Positions 18,849 through 29,266 of a stretch of 64,000 nucleotides of DNA are shown piece by piece. The position numbers were made by a program, and so were the translations under genes. Source of the DNA: UBA11612 sp963976395 (lineage in GTDB: Bacteria > Pseudomonadota > Alphaproteobacteria > Rhodospirillales > Rhodospirillaceae); NCBI GenBank assembly GCA_963976395.1, contig CAXBLG010000005.1:1-64000 (forward strand). The letters run 5' to 3'. The notes below the pieces were generated by a model, which did no database searches, was not told the DNA's origin, and worked only from the letters and a program-made list of their open reading frames with translations. Numbering within the stretch: position 1 is the first letter of the stretch; the number at the start of each line of letters is the position of its first letter.

Positions 18849-21485
18849 TCACAATTGCGCCGCACGTTTGCGGAACCGCTGGCGCACGACTTCCGCGAAC
18901 GTATTAACGACGAAGGTGATGATAAACAGCGTCAGAGCTGCCAAAAATAGCATGCGATAGAGTGTTGAATCTCGAACCGCCTCAGGCAACTCGACCGCAA
19001 TATTCGCGGACAGCGCCCGCAAGCCATTGAAGATGTTCCAATCAAGCAATGGGGTATTCCCTGCGGCCATCACGACAATCATAGTCTCGCCTACAGCCCG
19101 CCCCATGCCGACCATAATCGCCGAGAATACACCGCTCATCGCTGTGGGAAGTATAACGCTAACCGCCGTTTGCCAGGGTGTAGCACCGCAGCCGAGGCTG
19201 GCTGCGCGTAAATGTTCCGGCACTGAATTTAACGCATCTTCAGCGATTGTGTAGATGATCGGAATGACGGCAAAGCCCATGGCAAAGCCGACAATCAAAG
19301 TGTTGCGTTGCATGTAGGTGTCGACAATCCCGCCGCGCGGATCAAGACCAAGAGCGATTAGAATATACGCACCCGTAGAACTAAGAACGCCGCTAATCAC
19401 TAGGGTTACGAGCCAGCGGGCCATGTCGGTCAGTCCGGCATGGACGCGGTTCGGTCCCCGTAAAATGGAGCCGAACACACCCGTTACATATCCTTCGGAC
19501 GCGATGTACACGCCCATAAAGACGAATGGGAAAATCAAAAGAACGGTGACCGGCATACTGGATCCAATATTGCCGTTGGCCCAAGCCTTCAGATCGCCGG
19601 CGAAAAACAAGGATTCAAAGGCTGGCCCCGCCAAATACGCCGCATAGCCAAACACAAACACGGCCACAAACATCAGCGAAAACTTCGGCACACCGCCTAA
19701 CCTCAGCGCGACCGGGCCGGGCAATAACTGCCAAATATAAGCACTAAAGAATAGACCCGCCGGAACAACAACGAAGGCAAGCAGGACAGCCGCGATCCAG
19801 GTTTCAACAATAGGCGCAAGGATCAGCGCTGCTATGAAGCCCAAAACAACAGACGGCAAGGATGCCATGAGTTCCATTGTCGGTTTGACGACCGAGCGAA
19901 CTTTGTAATGAACAAATTCCGAGGTGTAGATGGCCGCGCCAAGGGCAATGGGAATAGCAAACAGCAGAGAATAAACGGTCGCCTTGATCGTCCCGAAGAT
20001 GAGGGGAATCAACGAAAACTTAGGCTCGAAGGCGTCCGTACCCGACGACGATTGCCACGTGTAGCTGGGTTCCGGATAGCCTTCGTACCAAACCTTGCCG
20101 AAAATCGTAGTCAATGTCGTCTCAGGATGTGGCGCTTCGATATCCCACGCATACGCATCACCGTTATCTGTCATCGCGACTATGCCGTTTTCACGCGGGG
20201 CGAAAGACAGAGCCGAATACTGTACAGGCAAACGGGGAGGCGCCAGTTTCAGCAAAACCTGCTCACTCGTCGAATGACGCAACCAGATGTGGCCCTCAGC
20301 GTCCGCCGTCACAAACATTTTACCACGTTGGCTCGCATCCATTGCCACGACGCCCGCGTCATGAGGTTCAAGCGTATGAGCGCGGGTCAGCGTAAAACCG
20401 TCCCCCGTTGGGGAGCCCGGTGTTTGAAGGCGAAAATAAACGTTTACGGATCCGTCCGAGCCCGCAACGACCAGGGACTGTTCACCTATCAAAAAGCGAA
20501 CAGCGCCTACAGTGACGCCATCTGGAAGAAGTTCTGCTCGTTCCGCCAGTGCGGGTTGACTGAAGTTGCGCGTATCGTAGCGGTAAATGACGCCATTGCG
20601 ATCAACCACATACACTTGATCGGCCTTATCGGTCATAAGCACGTCATAGACCGGTACGCCCGGAGGAAGCCCGGGCAGCTCCGACGAAGTCAATGTCGTC
20701 GTGGTTTGTCCGGTCAGCATATTTGTTCTGGATTCTGTGCGGCTCAATCGCGCAACACCGGCGGCATCAACAGTCACGAAGGATTTCGTTGGCCGTTCAA
20801 GCGTACCGCCCAAGCGGTAGTCGATGGCCGTTATGGCGACACCTTCCGGCGCAATTTTCTGTGCATCTTCAATTTCAATATCTACCGACACACGGCGAAT
20901 TTGGTTGCCCGCGACATGGGTATAGATGGATCGACCGTCGGTGAAATCACTCTCGCCAAGCTGGGTCAGGCCGGGCGGCATTACGTCCGCGCCGGTCACG
21001 GCCCCACCCACCTTTAAGGCACCCAGACGCAACGTACCGTCGGCAAAGCCAAAAGCGACGTCCCGGCCATTGAGCGTGCGGGTAAAAGCCGTCAGCGGCT
21101 TCCCTTCAAGATCGAAAGACGGCGCGGTTAAACGAGTTCCGGTTTTTACATGAAAGGCATGAACTTCACCGGTCTTGTCCACCGAGACAGCAAGCGCCTT
21201 GTATTCATCGACCGTATTCATGAGCGGCGGGTGTTCACGCACCACCGATGTAGTCGCGGTCATGTCACCCGACGCCGCACCGGTGAAAAGCGGCACGACG
21301 ACCTGCGCCAAAAACGCCATAATCCCGAACACCGCGACGATTACGCCGATGCCGCCAATCCGGATCGTCCAATCCGCCACTTTGTCCGCGACAATGACGG
21401 ACCGTGCCGTCGTCATCGGGCGACGGGCAGGCCGAGAGCTTGCCGGACTAGAGATTGGATCGTTCACTGGGAGTTCGTTTGGCAA
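18849..21485 (-). CDS. pstC: Phosphate ABC transporter permease PstC, long form with beta-propeller-like domain
   Basis: 878 residues against about 300 for a standard PstC. A transmembrane helix (about 40-66) leads into a periplasmic region of some 400 residues with repeated short beta-strands, resembling a WD/YVTN beta-propeller (for example VVAGSDGSVNVYFRL, MFVTADAEGHIWLRH, IVAMTDNGDAYAWD). The permease domain follows from about 495, ending with the coupling loop (GCGATPWQTAVSVILPTAMSG). The start is TTG with AGGA nine bases upstream. Stop and pstA start are close. The propeller may dock PstS or sense phosphate (inference). Confidence 0.88.
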   Translation of the reverse strand: MPNELPVNDPISSPASSRPARRPMTTARSVIVADKVADWTIRIGGIGVIVAVFGIMAFLAQVVVPLFTGAASGDMTATTSVVREHPPLMNTVDEYKALAVSVDKTGEVHAFHVKTGTRLTAPSFDLEGKPLTAFTRTLNGRDVAFGFADGTLRLGALKVGGAVTGADVMPPGLTQLGESDFTDGRSIYTHVAGNQIRRVSVDIEIEDAQKIAPEGVAITAIDYRLGGTLERPTKSFVTVDAAGVARLSRTESRTNMLTGQTTTTLTSSELPGLPPGVPVYDVLMTDKADQVYVVDRNGVIYRYDTRNFSQPALAERAELLPDGVTVGAVRFLIGEQSLVVAGSDGSVNVYFRLQTPGSPTGDGFTLTRAHTLEPHDAGVVAMDASQRGKMFVTADAEGHIWLRHSTSEQVLLKLAPPRLPVQYSALSFAPRENGIVAMTDNGDAYAWDIEAPHPETTLTTIFGKVWYEGYPEPSYTWQSSSGTDAFEPKFSLIPLIFGTIKATVYSLLFAIPIALGAAIYTSEFVHYKVRSVVKPTMELMASLPSVVLGFIAALILAPIVETWIAAVLLAFVVVPAGLFFSAYIWQLLPGPVALRLGGVPKFSLMFVAVFVFGYAAYLAGPAFESLFFAGDLKAWANGNIGSSMPVTVLLIFPFVFMGVYIASEGYVTGVFGSILRGPNRVHAGLTDMARWLVTLVISGVLSSTGAYILIALGLDPRGGIVDTYMQRNTLIVGFAMGFAVIPIIYTIAEDALNSVPEHLRAASLGCGATPWQTAVSVILPTAMSGVFSAIMVGMGRAVGETMIVVMAAGNTPLLDWNIFNGLRALSANIAVELPEAVRDSTLYRMLFLAALTLFIITFVVNTFAEVVRQRFRKRAAQL

Positions 21486-21558
21486 AATTTAACATCCTGA
21501 TCGCGGCTTGATCGCGGCACGCATACCTTGAACAACTCTAAGCGTCCGAAAACTGAAG

Positions 21559-21592
21559 TGGCACCGGCGATTCAAGCGATCTGCCGGTGCCA
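21559..21592 (-). terminator. Stem-loop between pstS and pstC (attenuator)
   Basis: A 10-bp GC-rich stem (21559-21568 with 21583-21592) and 14-base loop lie just after the pstS stop. On the minus strand it is followed by CTTCAGTTTTC, a weak T-tract. It probably lets pstS be made in excess over the downstream permease genes or protects the pstS transcript 3' end. Confidence 0.6.
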
Positions 21593-21614
21593 GACTCAAT
21601 TTAATCTAACCGCT

Positions 21615-22586
21615 CTATTTCAAATCAAACGTTGCCAAGTCCTGATTCGCGACTGCGGAGGGAATTGGATAATAGCCATCTTTCACAACAGCCTCTTGGC
21701 CTTGTTTAGATAGAACATATTTCACAAACTCTCCGCGTAGCGGATCAAGAGGATTGCCGGGCTTCTTATTCATATAAATGTAGAGGAAGCGCGCGATAGC
21801 GTATTGACCTTCGTAGGCATTTTCAGCACTCGCATCAAAGCACTCGCCGCCATTATCAGCCGCGATCGGCACCGAGCGAACATCCGCCGTCTTATAGCCG
21901 ACGCCGGAGTATCCGATCGCATACTTATCCGTAGCGACACTTTGAACGACCGCAGAAGACCCGGGCTGTTCCTTCACACTGTCTTTATAATCGCCGTCAG
22001 CCAGAGCAACTTCCTTAAAGTATCCATAAGTGCCAGAAGCGGAGTTGCGGCCATAAACCGAAATGGGTTTATCGGCCCATTCGCCGGCAAGGCCAACCTG
22101 TCCCCATGTGACAGCATCTTTTTCCAGGCCCCGTTTGCGGGTCTTTGAGAAAATAGCGTCCACCTGAGCTAAAGAGAGACACTTGATGGGGTTGTCCTTG
22201 TGAACAAAAACAGCCAGCGCATCAACGGCGGCGCGCATAGGCATGGGCTTGTATCCGTAATTCTTTTCGAAGTCGTCCACTTCGCCGGATTTCATCGGCC
22301 GTGACATCGGACCAAAGTGAGCCGTTCCTGAAATAAGGGCCGGCGGGGCCGTCCCCGAACCTTTACCTTCGATTTCAATTTTTACGTTGGGATATTCTTT
22401 TCTAAATCCTTCCGTCCAAAGGGTCATAAGGTTGTTGAGAGTATCCGAGCCGATAGACTTGAGATTGCCCTCAATACCTGACGACTTTGAATAATCGTTG
22501 AGGGTGGGATCTACTTCGACCGCCGGCGCCTGAAGGGCTACAAGACAGCTTGCCGCGATAACCGCGCCTGCGACTTTCCATTGCAT
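21615..22586 (-). CDS. pstS: Phosphate-binding periplasmic protein PstS
   Basis: 323 residues. A signal peptide (MQWKVAGAVIAASCLVALQA) is followed by the phosphate-binding fold: IGSDTLNNLMTLW near residue 45, KGSGTAPPALISG near 94, and GRNSASGTYGYF in the ligand loop near 185. It delivers inorganic phosphate to PstC/PstA. GGAGA precedes the ATG. A Pho box lies 70-87 bases upstream, so induction by phosphate limitation through PhoB is expected. Confidence 0.95.
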   Translation of the reverse strand: MQWKVAGAVIAASCLVALQAPAVEVDPTLNDYSKSSGIEGNLKSIGSDTLNNLMTLWTEGFRKEYPNVKIEIEGKGSGTAPPALISGTAHFGPMSRPMKSGEVDDFEKNYGYKPMPMRAAVDALAVFVHKDNPIKCLSLAQVDAIFSKTRKRGLEKDAVTWGQVGLAGEWADKPISVYGRNSASGTYGYFKEVALADGDYKDSVKEQPGSSAVVQSVATDKYAIGYSGVGYKTADVRSVPIAADNGGECFDASAENAYEGQYAIARFLYIYMNKKPGNPLDPLRGEFVKYVLSKQGQEAVVKDGYYPIPSAVANQDLATFDLK

Positions 22587-22655
22587 TGTGTGTTCTCCGT
22601 GAACTGGGAGGGATTAGCAAACAAGCCATGCATATCGATGGACCCGTAACCTTTT

Positions 22656-22673
22656 GTGACAGAAATATGAAGC
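22656..22673 (-). promoter_or_regulatory. Pho box upstream of pstS
   Basis: The minus-strand 18-mer ending in CTGTCAC matches the PhoB-box consensus at 14 of 18 positions by my count; the downstream half-site CTGTCAC is perfect, the upstream half-site is CTTCATA-like. It lies about 70-90 bases before the pstS ATG, between the rpe terminator and pstS. Confidence 0.7.
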
Positions 22674-22692
22674 TTTTGTTGCAGATCGGGCT

Positions 22693-22712
22693 AAAAAACC
22701 GGAGTTTTCCGG
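22693..22712 (-). terminator. Rho-independent terminator of tkt-rpe
   Basis: On the minus strand CCGGA-AAAC-TCCGG (22699-22712) is followed directly by six T (22693-22698). It lies 25 bases beyond the rpe stop and isolates the pst operon from tkt-rpe transcription. Confidence 0.8.
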
Positions 22713-22737
22713 GAACCGCAATAATTTTGCAATAGAA

Positions 22738-23397
22738 TCAGGCGCCTAAAGTAGCGCCTTCGCGTAGCCGAGAAATGTTGGCGGCATAGTCACCGCTGCC
22801 GAAGACAGACGTTCCCGCTACGAGGACATTTGCCCCTGCAGCGGCGCAAAGACCTGCCGTCTCTGGATTGATGCCGCCATCCACTTCTAGCTCAATGGGA
22901 CGGTCTCCGATCAGTGCACGAAGGCGGCGAATCTTTTCGATCTGAGAGGTGATGAACGACTGCCCCCCGAACCCCGGATTGACCGTCATCACCAAGATTA
23001 AATCCAGCTTATCGAGGACATATTCGACCACCTCCACGGGCGTAGAAGGGTTGAGCGACACGCCCGCCTTTTTGCCCAATGACTTGATGACCTGCAAAGA
23101 GCGGTCGAGATGCGGCCCAGCCTCCGCGTGCACGGTGATGATATCAGCCCCCGCGTCGGCAAAGGCGGCGATATACGGGTCCACCGGCTCAATCATAAGG
23201 TGAACGTCGAAGATCTTCTTTGAATGAGGCCGCAGGGCCTTCACCACAACCGGGCCAATGGTGAGGTTGGGCACAAAATGGCCGTCCATAACATCAACGT
23301 GGATGTAATCGGCGCCCGCAGCATCCACAGCCTTAATCTCTTCGCCTAGCTTAGCGAAGTCGGCCGACAGAATACTTGGAGCAATCTTGACCGCCAT
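22738..23397 (-). CDS. rpe: Ribulose-phosphate 3-epimerase
   Basis: 219-residue TIM barrel that interconverts ribulose 5-phosphate and xylulose 5-phosphate. Family motifs: APSILSADF (6-14), [16 protein letters not shown] with metal ligands, [15 protein letters not shown] phosphate loop and EVDGGI. The start [10 protein letters not shown] is the normal N-terminus. It follows tkt by 12 bases; both enzymes belong to the non-oxidative pentose phosphate (or Calvin-type) branch, but no RuBisCO gene is in the window. Confidence 0.96.
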   Translation of the reverse strand: MAVKIAPSILSADFAKLGEEIKAVDAAGADYIHVDVMDGHFVPNLTIGPVVVKALRPHSKKIFDVHLMIEPVDPYIAAFADAGADIITVHAEAGPHLDRSLQVIKSLGKKAGVSLNPSTPVEVVEYVLDKLDLILVMTVNPGFGGQSFITSQIEKIRRLRALIGDRPIELEVDGGINPETAGLCAAAGANVLVAGTSVFGSGDYAANISRLREGATLGA

Positions 23398-23409
23398 GTG
23401 ATCGAATTC

Positions 23410-25398
23410 CTAAAGCCGCGCCTTTACGGCACCTACGGCAGCATCCGCCGTTATTCCAAAATGATCGTATAGAGCCGGTGCGGGGGCTGATGCGCCGAAG
23501 CTAGTCATGCCGATGACAGCCCCAGCTTCGCCCACGTAACGCTCCCATCCGAATGTCCCGGCCGCCTCAATTGCAACACGTACAGAGCCTTCACCGAGTA
23601 CCTGTTTGCGGTAAGCCTCGGGTTGCTCATCAAACAATTCCCAGCACGGAAGCGAGACCACTGCGGTTGAAATTCCTTCGGCCTCGAGCTTGGCACGCGC
23701 CTCGATAGCCAATGAGACTTCCGACCCGGTCGCGATCAACGTCGCCTGACGTTTACCGCTGGCGTCCGCAAGGACATAGCCGCCCTTCTGGCTCAGATTT
23801 TCATCTGTATGCGTTGTACGAAGCGTTGGCAGCCCTTGGCGCGTTAAGGCCAAAACCGCCGGACGCTTATTTTCTGCCACCGCAACGCCCCAGCACTCTG
23901 CTGTTTCAACAGCATCGCAGGGACGCATCACCAACAGATTGGGAATAGCGCGCAGCGCAGCCAGATGTTCGACCGGCTGATGGGTGGGGCCGTCCTCGCC
24001 CAGACCGATGGAGTCATGGGTCATCACATAGATGACGCGCTGATTCATCAACGCCGAGAGTCGAATTGAGGGTCGGCAATAATCTGTGAAAACTAAAAAT
24101 GTGCCCCCATAGGGAATGATGCCCCCATGCAAAGCCATGCCGTTCATGGCAGCCGCCATGCCGTGTTCACGAACGCCGTAGTATATATAACGGCCCGAGA
24201 AATCCGATGCGGACACGGGCTGCAACACAGCTGTTTTGGTGTTGTTTGAACCTGTCAGATCCGCCGACCCGCCGATCATTTCCGGAACGGCTGCCGTCAA
24301 TGTCTCAAGGACCGTCTGAGACGCTACACGTGTTGCCACCTTGGGTTTATCAGCGGACGCCTTCTTCTTGGCTTCAAGAATAGTGGACTCCCAGCCTTTG
24401 GGCAGTTTGCCCGCCATCAGTCGTGTAAATTCGTCCTTTTTGTCGGTAGATAACGCTGCGACGCGGTCCACCCAGGCTGCGCGCGTTTTCGCACCGCGTC
24501 GGCCTGCTTCACGCCATGCTTCAAGAATATCGTTCGGCACCTCAAAAGGAGCATGGGACCAGCCCAATTTCTCACGCGCACCCTTAATTTCGTCGGCACC
24601 AAGCGGCGACCCATGAGTTTTAGAGGTGCCGGCGAGGGTCGGTGCGCCAAAGCCGATCACCGTACGGCAGGCAATCATCGCCGGCTTATCGCTTTTCTGT
24701 GCCGCAGCGATGGCCGCAGCGATCGCGTCGGGATCGTGCCCATCGACAGCCCAGGTATCCCAACCCGAGGCTTCAAATCGCATACGCTGATCGTCAGAAA
24801 CCGACAGGTCTGTTGGTCCGTCGATACTGATCTGATTGTCGTCGAACAGAACGATCAACTTATTGAGTTTCAGATGACCAGCCATTGAGATGGCTTCGTG
24901 GCTAATGCCTTCCATGAGGCAGCCATCACCGGCGATAACATATGTATGGTGGTCAGTCGCCTCGGCGCCAAAACGGGCCGCGAGTAACCGTTCTCCAATC
25001 GCCATACCGACCGCATTGGCCAGCCCCTGGCCTAGCGGCCCGGTGGTTGTCTCAGCGCCCGACACGTGTCCGTATTCGGGGTGGCCCGCCGTAATACTTC
25101 CCAACTGACGAAAGTTCTTAATTTGCTCAAGCGTCATATCGGGATAGCCCGTCAAATACATCAGGGCATAAAGAAGCATAGAGCCATGCCCCGCGGAGAG
25201 CACGAATCGGTCCCGATCCGGCCAGTTCGGCTCGGCTGCGTCGTATTTCAGAAACTGGGTAAACAGTACCGTTGCCACATCGGCCATGCCCATAGGCATG
25301 CCGGGGTGACCAGAGTTTGCCTTTTGGACAGCGTCTACCGCCAAGAAGCGAATCGCGTTGGCCATAGCAGCGTGATCAACAGCCGGATGAGTGGTCAA
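23410..25398 (-). CDS. tkt: Transketolase
   Basis: 662 residues, thiamine-diphosphate enzyme moving two-carbon units between sugar phosphates. It shows [10 protein letters not shown] near the N-terminus, the TPP motif [13 protein letters not shown], and the pyrimidine-domain motif around [16 protein letters not shown] propose TTG at 25398 because AAGGA lies seven bases upstream; TTG at 25419 and ATG at 25365 are alternatives. First gene of tkt-rpe. Confidence 0.95.
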   Translation of the reverse strand: MTTHPAVDHAAMANAIRFLAVDAVQKANSGHPGMPMGMADVATVLFTQFLKYDAAEPNWPDRDRFVLSAGHGSMLLYALMYLTGYPDMTLEQIKNFRQLGSITAGHPEYGHVSGAETTTGPLGQGLANAVGMAIGERLLAARFGAEATDHHTYVIAGDGCLMEGISHEAISMAGHLKLNKLIVLFDDNQISIDGPTDLSVSDDQRMRFEASGWDTWAVDGHDPDAIAAAIAAAQKSDKPAMIACRTVIGFGAPTLAGTSKTHGSPLGADEIKGAREKLGWSHAPFEVPNDILEAWREAGRRGAKTRAAWVDRVAALSTDKKDEFTRLMAGKLPKGWESTILEAKKKASADKPKVATRVASQTVLETLTAAVPEMIGGSADLTGSNNTKTAVLQPVSASDFSGRYIYYGVREHGMAAAMNGMALHGGIIPYGGTFLVFTDYCRPSIRLSALMNQRVIYVMTHDSIGLGEDGPTHQPVEHLAALRAIPNLLVMRPCDAVETAECWGVAVAENKRPAVLALTRQGLPTLRTTHTDENLSQKGGYVLADASGKRQATLIATGSEVSLAIEARAKLEAEGISTAVVSLPCWELFDEQPEAYRKQVLGEGSVRVAIEAAGTFGWERYVGEAGAVIGMTSFGASAPAPALYDHFGITADAAVGAVKARL

Positions 25399-25530
25399 AT
25401 CCGTGTCCTTTTTGGGCAATTTATTTAATCAAACCTCGAAATCTGGCGGTGGACAGCACATCCACAACCACTGTCTTAGAGCGTTGCTTTTGGCCGACGG
25501 GGCCAGGGATTGCAAGCGCCAATTCCCGCC

Positions 25531-26904
25531 TTACAGATCACGGGCAGCCACCTTTATGCTGGCTTCAAGTTCCGGCTTGTAAAACTGATAATTGGCCTTT
25601 CCCGAGCGCTTGGCCTCGTACATGGCCACGTCGGCATTGTGCAATAGTTCACTCGCCGTGGACGCTTGGGCCGGCAGCAGCGAGATGCCGATGGACGCTG
25701 AAATGCGCCCTTCTCGACCGCCAAGATCAAAGGGCTCTGTTAGCGACTCGATGATGCGGTCCGCGACAACGGCCGCGGCCTCGAAACTATCGATCAGCGG
25801 CATAATCACCGTAAATTCGTCGCCGCCGAGCCGCGCGACAGTATCGGCTTCGCGGATACATTTCTCCAGACGGCGAGACGCACTGATCAACAATTGGTCA
25901 CCCGCGTCATGACCAAGAGTATCGTTGATGGCTTTAAAGCCATCGAGGTCTACAAACATCAGGCCAACACTTGTCTTAGACCGCTTACCCTCAAGTACGC
26001 GCCGAGTAAGACGATCCATGAACAACGTTCTATTCGGTAAATTGGTCAACTGATCATAGTTCGCCTGATAGATAATTTTCTCTTCATCCAACTTTTGCTG
26101 CGTAATATCTGCAATCATGGCAACGTACTGTTGCACAATGCCCGCATCGTCTTTGACAACCGCAACGGATATGCGCGCCGCGTACCGTTTCCCACGCTTG
26201 TTTTTGCACCACTGCTCCCACAGCGCATGGTCTTTATGATCAAGTCTATCTAAAACGTTGCCGGAGGCATCTTCCCCCCCCATCAGAACATCTGCCAATT
26301 CTTGACCAACAATATTTTGCGCCTTAATGGCCGCTAGCCGCTCGAAGGCCGGGTTTATTTTTGTGACACGGCGCTTTGCATCGGCAATCACTAGGCCTTC
26401 TGGACTGTGTTCGAACACCACGGCAGCTAAGCGCAATTCAGATTCCGCGCGCTTTCTTGTTGTAATATCGCGAAAGGTAATGACGTAACCTGCAACACGT
26501 CCGCTTTCTTTAAATGGCGCAACTGAGTAGACGGCCTCGAAGCTTTCGCCGTCGCTTCGCGCCAGATGCACTTCCTGATCGGTGTAATAAGGACCGTTTT
26601 TGAACTGATGTTTTAACGGTAGCGGATGATTGGCTAGAACATGTCCGCTGCCATACACGAATGCACGATCAGTGCTTATGCCCACCATAGACGTCACATC
26701 GCGATTAAGGAGGTCGGCTGCCGCAGGATTGGCAAGCGTTATAACTCCTTGCGTACTCACCGCCACGATCCCGGATGTAGCTGCCACCAAAATTTGGGCA
26801 GTTTGATGCATGGATTCTTGGCGATCCTTCGCGGGCTTTACGGAAACCGCCCGCTTTCGAGACAGGGGTTTTTGCATTGATGAGTTGTTTTTCTTTTTCG
26901 GCAT
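25531..26904 (-). CDS. PAS-PAS-GGDEF diguanylate cyclase
   Basis: 457 residues, no transmembrane helix. Two PAS domains (about 35-150 and 160-280; the first followed by a PAC segment YVITFRDITTRK) precede a GGDEF domain with intact GGDEF at 360-364 and the inhibitory RxxD I-site (READ) five residues before it. It should make cyclic di-GMP in response to a cytoplasmic ligand or redox signal. No EAL domain. A lysine-rich N-terminal tail is odd. It is transcribed alone, divergent from the small ORF at 27134. Confidence 0.92.
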   Translation of the reverse strand: MPKKKNNSSMQKPLSRKRAVSVKPAKDRQESMHQTAQILVAATSGIVAVSTQGVITLANPAAADLLNRDVTSMVGISTDRAFVYGSGHVLANHPLPLKHQFKNGPYYTDQEVHLARSDGESFEAVYSVAPFKESGRVAGYVITFRDITTRKRAESELRLAAVVFEHSPEGLVIADAKRRVTKINPAFERLAAIKAQNIVGQELADVLMGGEDASGNVLDRLDHKDHALWEQWCKNKRGKRYAARISVAVVKDDAGIVQQYVAMIADITQQKLDEEKIIYQANYDQLTNLPNRTLFMDRLTRRVLEGKRSKTSVGLMFVDLDGFKAINDTLGHDAGDQLLISASRRLEKCIREADTVARLGGDEFTVIMPLIDSFEAAAVVADRIIESLTEPFDLGGREGRISASIGISLLPAQASTASELLHNADVAMYEAKRSGKANYQFYKPELEASIKVAARDL

Positions 26905-27067
26905 ACCGACTTCGCCGCAGACAATAAGAGCGGGGGCGTCAGGTTGAAAATAACCTAAATGTCACAAGGATTTGCGTGCCCCTAGGGCATCTTATACACG
27001 GCTCAAAAAAAAGCCCAAGAGCGGAAACAGGGCATCTGCGTCCTGTGATTTTACTCGTTATCGTATA

Positions 27068-27095
27068 TTGCCAATACTAATTTCGACTCTATACT
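27068..27095 (+). promoter_or_regulatory. Sigma70-type promoter upstream of small ORF
   Basis: TTGCCA (27068-27073) and TATACT (27090-27095), 16 bases apart, placing transcription start about 30 bases before the ATG at 27134. Confidence 0.5.
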
Positions 27096-27133
27096 ACTAT
27101 TGAGATGGATCGAAGCCAGACGGAGATCAGATC

Positions 27134-27316
27134 ATGAACGAGAAAACAGAAGCATTGGACGCTCGAAGCCTTGCAGACCAAGTACAGCAAGCTCATGGCG
27201 CGCAGGCCTTTGACTATGCCGTGAACACTGCAAAACAACATTTGCATACGGCGGCGTGGAAAAGCGGGGCCCTATGGCTCCAAGTGGTCAACAGACTCAA
27301 CGCATCGAAAACTTGA
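27134..27316 (+). CDS. Small alpha-helical protein, 60 residues, unrecognised
   Basis: 60 residues, acidic N-terminal part and a Trp-containing amphipathic C-terminal helix (AAWKSGALWLQVVNRL). No signal peptide, no cysteine, no family I recognise. Support for being real: a good promoter, CGGAGAT ribosome binding site and ATG, and no gene on the other strand. The 155 bases after it hold no gene. Function unknown. Confidence 0.55.
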   Translation: MNEKTEALDARSLADQVQQAHGAQAFDYAVNTAKQHLHTAAWKSGALWLQVVNRLNASKT

Positions 27317-27471
27317 ATGCGGTAGGCCTAAGCGGTAACCAAAGACTGATTTATTTATATGTTAATCTATCTCAGGTTCTAAGGCGCGTTAGAGTCGTTT
27401 ACCAACAAAATGAAACCGGAAAGGCGGCCGAGTACAGGAGCACCGAAAACCGACCTTAGAGCTCTTCTCAG

Positions 27472-28086
27472 CTAGGCCCATTTTTTGTAAAGGCGAACGC
27501 CAAAGAGCAATGCCAAGATTGCCGCATATATCATCGGCTCGTTATACCCGGCCTTGATCATCAAAAAGTAATGAATAACCGCTGCAACAGCAGCCACATA
27601 CACAATCCGGTGCAAGCGCCGCCAAGCTACGCCCCCTAATCGCTTCACCATTTTGTCGGTTGATGTCACCGCGAGCGGGATCAGCATCAATAGTGCCGCC
27701 ATGCCAAACGTAATGTAGATACGTTTTACAACATCTTCCCAGAGCACCGACAAATTGAAAAGATGATCCAGGCCCACGTAGCTCAGCACGTGTAGCGTGA
27801 CGTAGAAGAAGGCAAACAGGCCAAGCATACGGCGCAGCCTGGCAATCGGCAGCCAGCCGGTAACAATGCGTACCGGCGTAACCGCAAGGGCAATAAGAAG
27901 AAACCGCAGGGCCCAATCGCCAAGGCCGCGAATAAGCGCCTCAATGGGATTTGCACCTAAACCACCGGTCAGTCCCTGAGTAAGAAGCCAAGCCAACGGC
28001 ATTAAACACAGAATGAAAACGACAGGCTTAAGAGCCCGCCGATTTAGATCACGGAACGTCGAAGGAGTAGATATATCGGCCGACAT
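27472..28086 (-). CDS. msrQ: MsrQ, heme-binding membrane subunit of periplasmic methionine sulfoxide reductase
   Basis: 204 residues with six hydrophobic helices of the YedZ/ferric-reductase-like type; conserved histidines in the TLHVLSYVG and RRLHRIVYVAAV helices would ligate heme b. It passes electrons from the quinone pool to MsrP. It follows msrP by 53 bases on the same strand, the usual order. Confidence 0.93.
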   Translation of the reverse strand: MSADISTPSTFRDLNRRALKPVVFILCLMPLAWLLTQGLTGGLGANPIEALIRGLGDWALRFLLIALAVTPVRIVTGWLPIARLRRMLGLFAFFYVTLHVLSYVGLDHLFNLSVLWEDVVKRIYITFGMAALLMLIPLAVTSTDKMVKRLGGVAWRRLHRIVYVAAVAAVIHYFLMIKAGYNEPMIYAAILALLFGVRLYKKWA

Positions 28087-28139
28087 GTCTCTAATTGCAC
28101 TTGTAAGCGACTAACGTGCCGACTGAGGTGTCACGCGCA

Positions 28140-29114
28140 TCAGTAATTCTTGGCAAGGTCCATGCCCGCATAAAGCTGACCGACCTCTTCCTGATAGCCG
28201 TTAAACATCAAAGTGTCGCGGCGGAAAAAATCGCCGATACGCCGCTCTGTTGCCTGCGACCACCGTGGGTGATCGACCGTTGGATTAACGTTCGCATAGA
28301 AACCATATTCCGGCGGATTCATAACTTGCCAGGTGTTCTTAGGTTCTTCCTCAGTAAAGCTCATCCTCACAATAGATTTTACGCCCTTGAATCCGTATTT
28401 CCACGGCACAACAAGACGCACCGGAGCTCCATTTTGGTTGGGAAGAACTGAGCCATAAAGGCCAACAGCCAGGATAGCCAGAGGGTTGGATGCCTCGTCC
28501 AACCGCAATCCTTCAACATACGGCCAAGGAAGAATGTGGCTGCGACGCTGACCCGGCATTTCCTCCGGACGGACAATCGTTTCAAAGCTCACATACTTCG
28601 CACTTCCCAAAGGCTCAAACCGCTTAACGATATCGCCGAGGGGAATGCCCGCCCACGGAATGACCATTGACCACGCCTCAACGCACCGCATGCGATAGAT
28701 ACGCTCTTCGATGGTATGGGGCTTCACGAAATCATCAAGATCCAGCGTGCCGGGATTGGCGCATAATCCATCAACTTTGATCTGCCATGGGCGTGGCTTG
28801 AATTCGCCGGAGTTCTCACCCGGATCTTCCTTGCCCATCCCAAACTCGTAGAAATTATTGTACGTGGTCACGGCGTTTAGATGCGTGAGTTCATCTTTTT
28901 CGCCAAGCTTGCTGTAACCATCCACAATGCCTGATATGTCACCATTTACCGGCAAGACAGCGCCTTGCGCACGCTTTCTGGGCAACACCCCAAGAGCCAT
29001 CGACCCCGCAGCTAGTCCAAGACCTCCCATGAAACGCCGCCGGTCCAGATATACGCTCTCAGGCGTGATTTCGTAGGATGGGACATCAGATTTTTTCTTC
29101 TGGCGGATGAGCAT
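28140..29114 (-). CDS. msrP: MsrP, periplasmic molybdoenzyme methionine sulfoxide reductase
   Basis: 324 residues. A Tat signal (RRRFMGG, 25-31) exports it folded with its molybdopterin cofactor; Cys144 in the [14 protein letters not shown] motif is the molybdenum ligand of the sulfite-oxidase fold. It repairs oxidised methionines of envelope proteins with electrons from MsrQ. The ATG at 29114 has GAGGA eight bases upstream; starts at 29120 and beyond are less likely. A cytoplasmic msrB lies at 38401. Confidence 0.94.
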   Translation of the reverse strand: MLIRQKKKSDVPSYEITPESVYLDRRRFMGGLGLAAGSMALGVLPRKRAQGAVLPVNGDISGIVDGYSKLGEKDELTHLNAVTTYNNFYEFGMGKEDPGENSGEFKPRPWQIKVDGLCANPGTLDLDDFVKPHTIEERIYRMRCVEAWSMVIPWAGIPLGDIVKRFEPLGSAKYVSFETIVRPEEMPGQRRSHILPWPYVEGLRLDEASNPLAILAVGLYGSVLPNQNGAPVRLVVPWKYGFKGVKSIVRMSFTEEEPKNTWQVMNPPEYGFYANVNPTVDHPRWSQATERRIGDFFRRDTLMFNGYQEEVGQLYAGMDLAKNY

Positions 29115-29220
29115 GACCATGGTCCTCACATCGTGATTTCTTTGCTCCCAGATCATAGCATGGACAGGGCAATCACGCGACAGGCAGAGAGTTGAACACT
29201 TACAGGTGGTCACAAACAAA

Positions 29221-29245
29221 AACGCCGGGCACTAGGCCCGGCGTT
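29221..29245. terminator. Bidirectional rho-independent terminator
   Basis: A 10-bp stem (29221-29230 with 29236-29245) and five-base loop. On the minus strand it is followed by TTTTTGTTTG-like sequence and on the plus strand by TTTTCTT. It ends the tonB-exbB-exbD-TPR transcripts, 21 bases after the TPR gene stop, and separates them from msrP. Confidence 0.9.
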
Positions 29246-29266
29246 TTCTTAAATGTCAGCGTAAAA

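Noticed and set aside
19908..21017. Plus-strand open frame of 369 codons
   Set aside because: It is antisense to the conserved pstC gene and its residue make-up is arginine-rich, as expected of a shadow frame.
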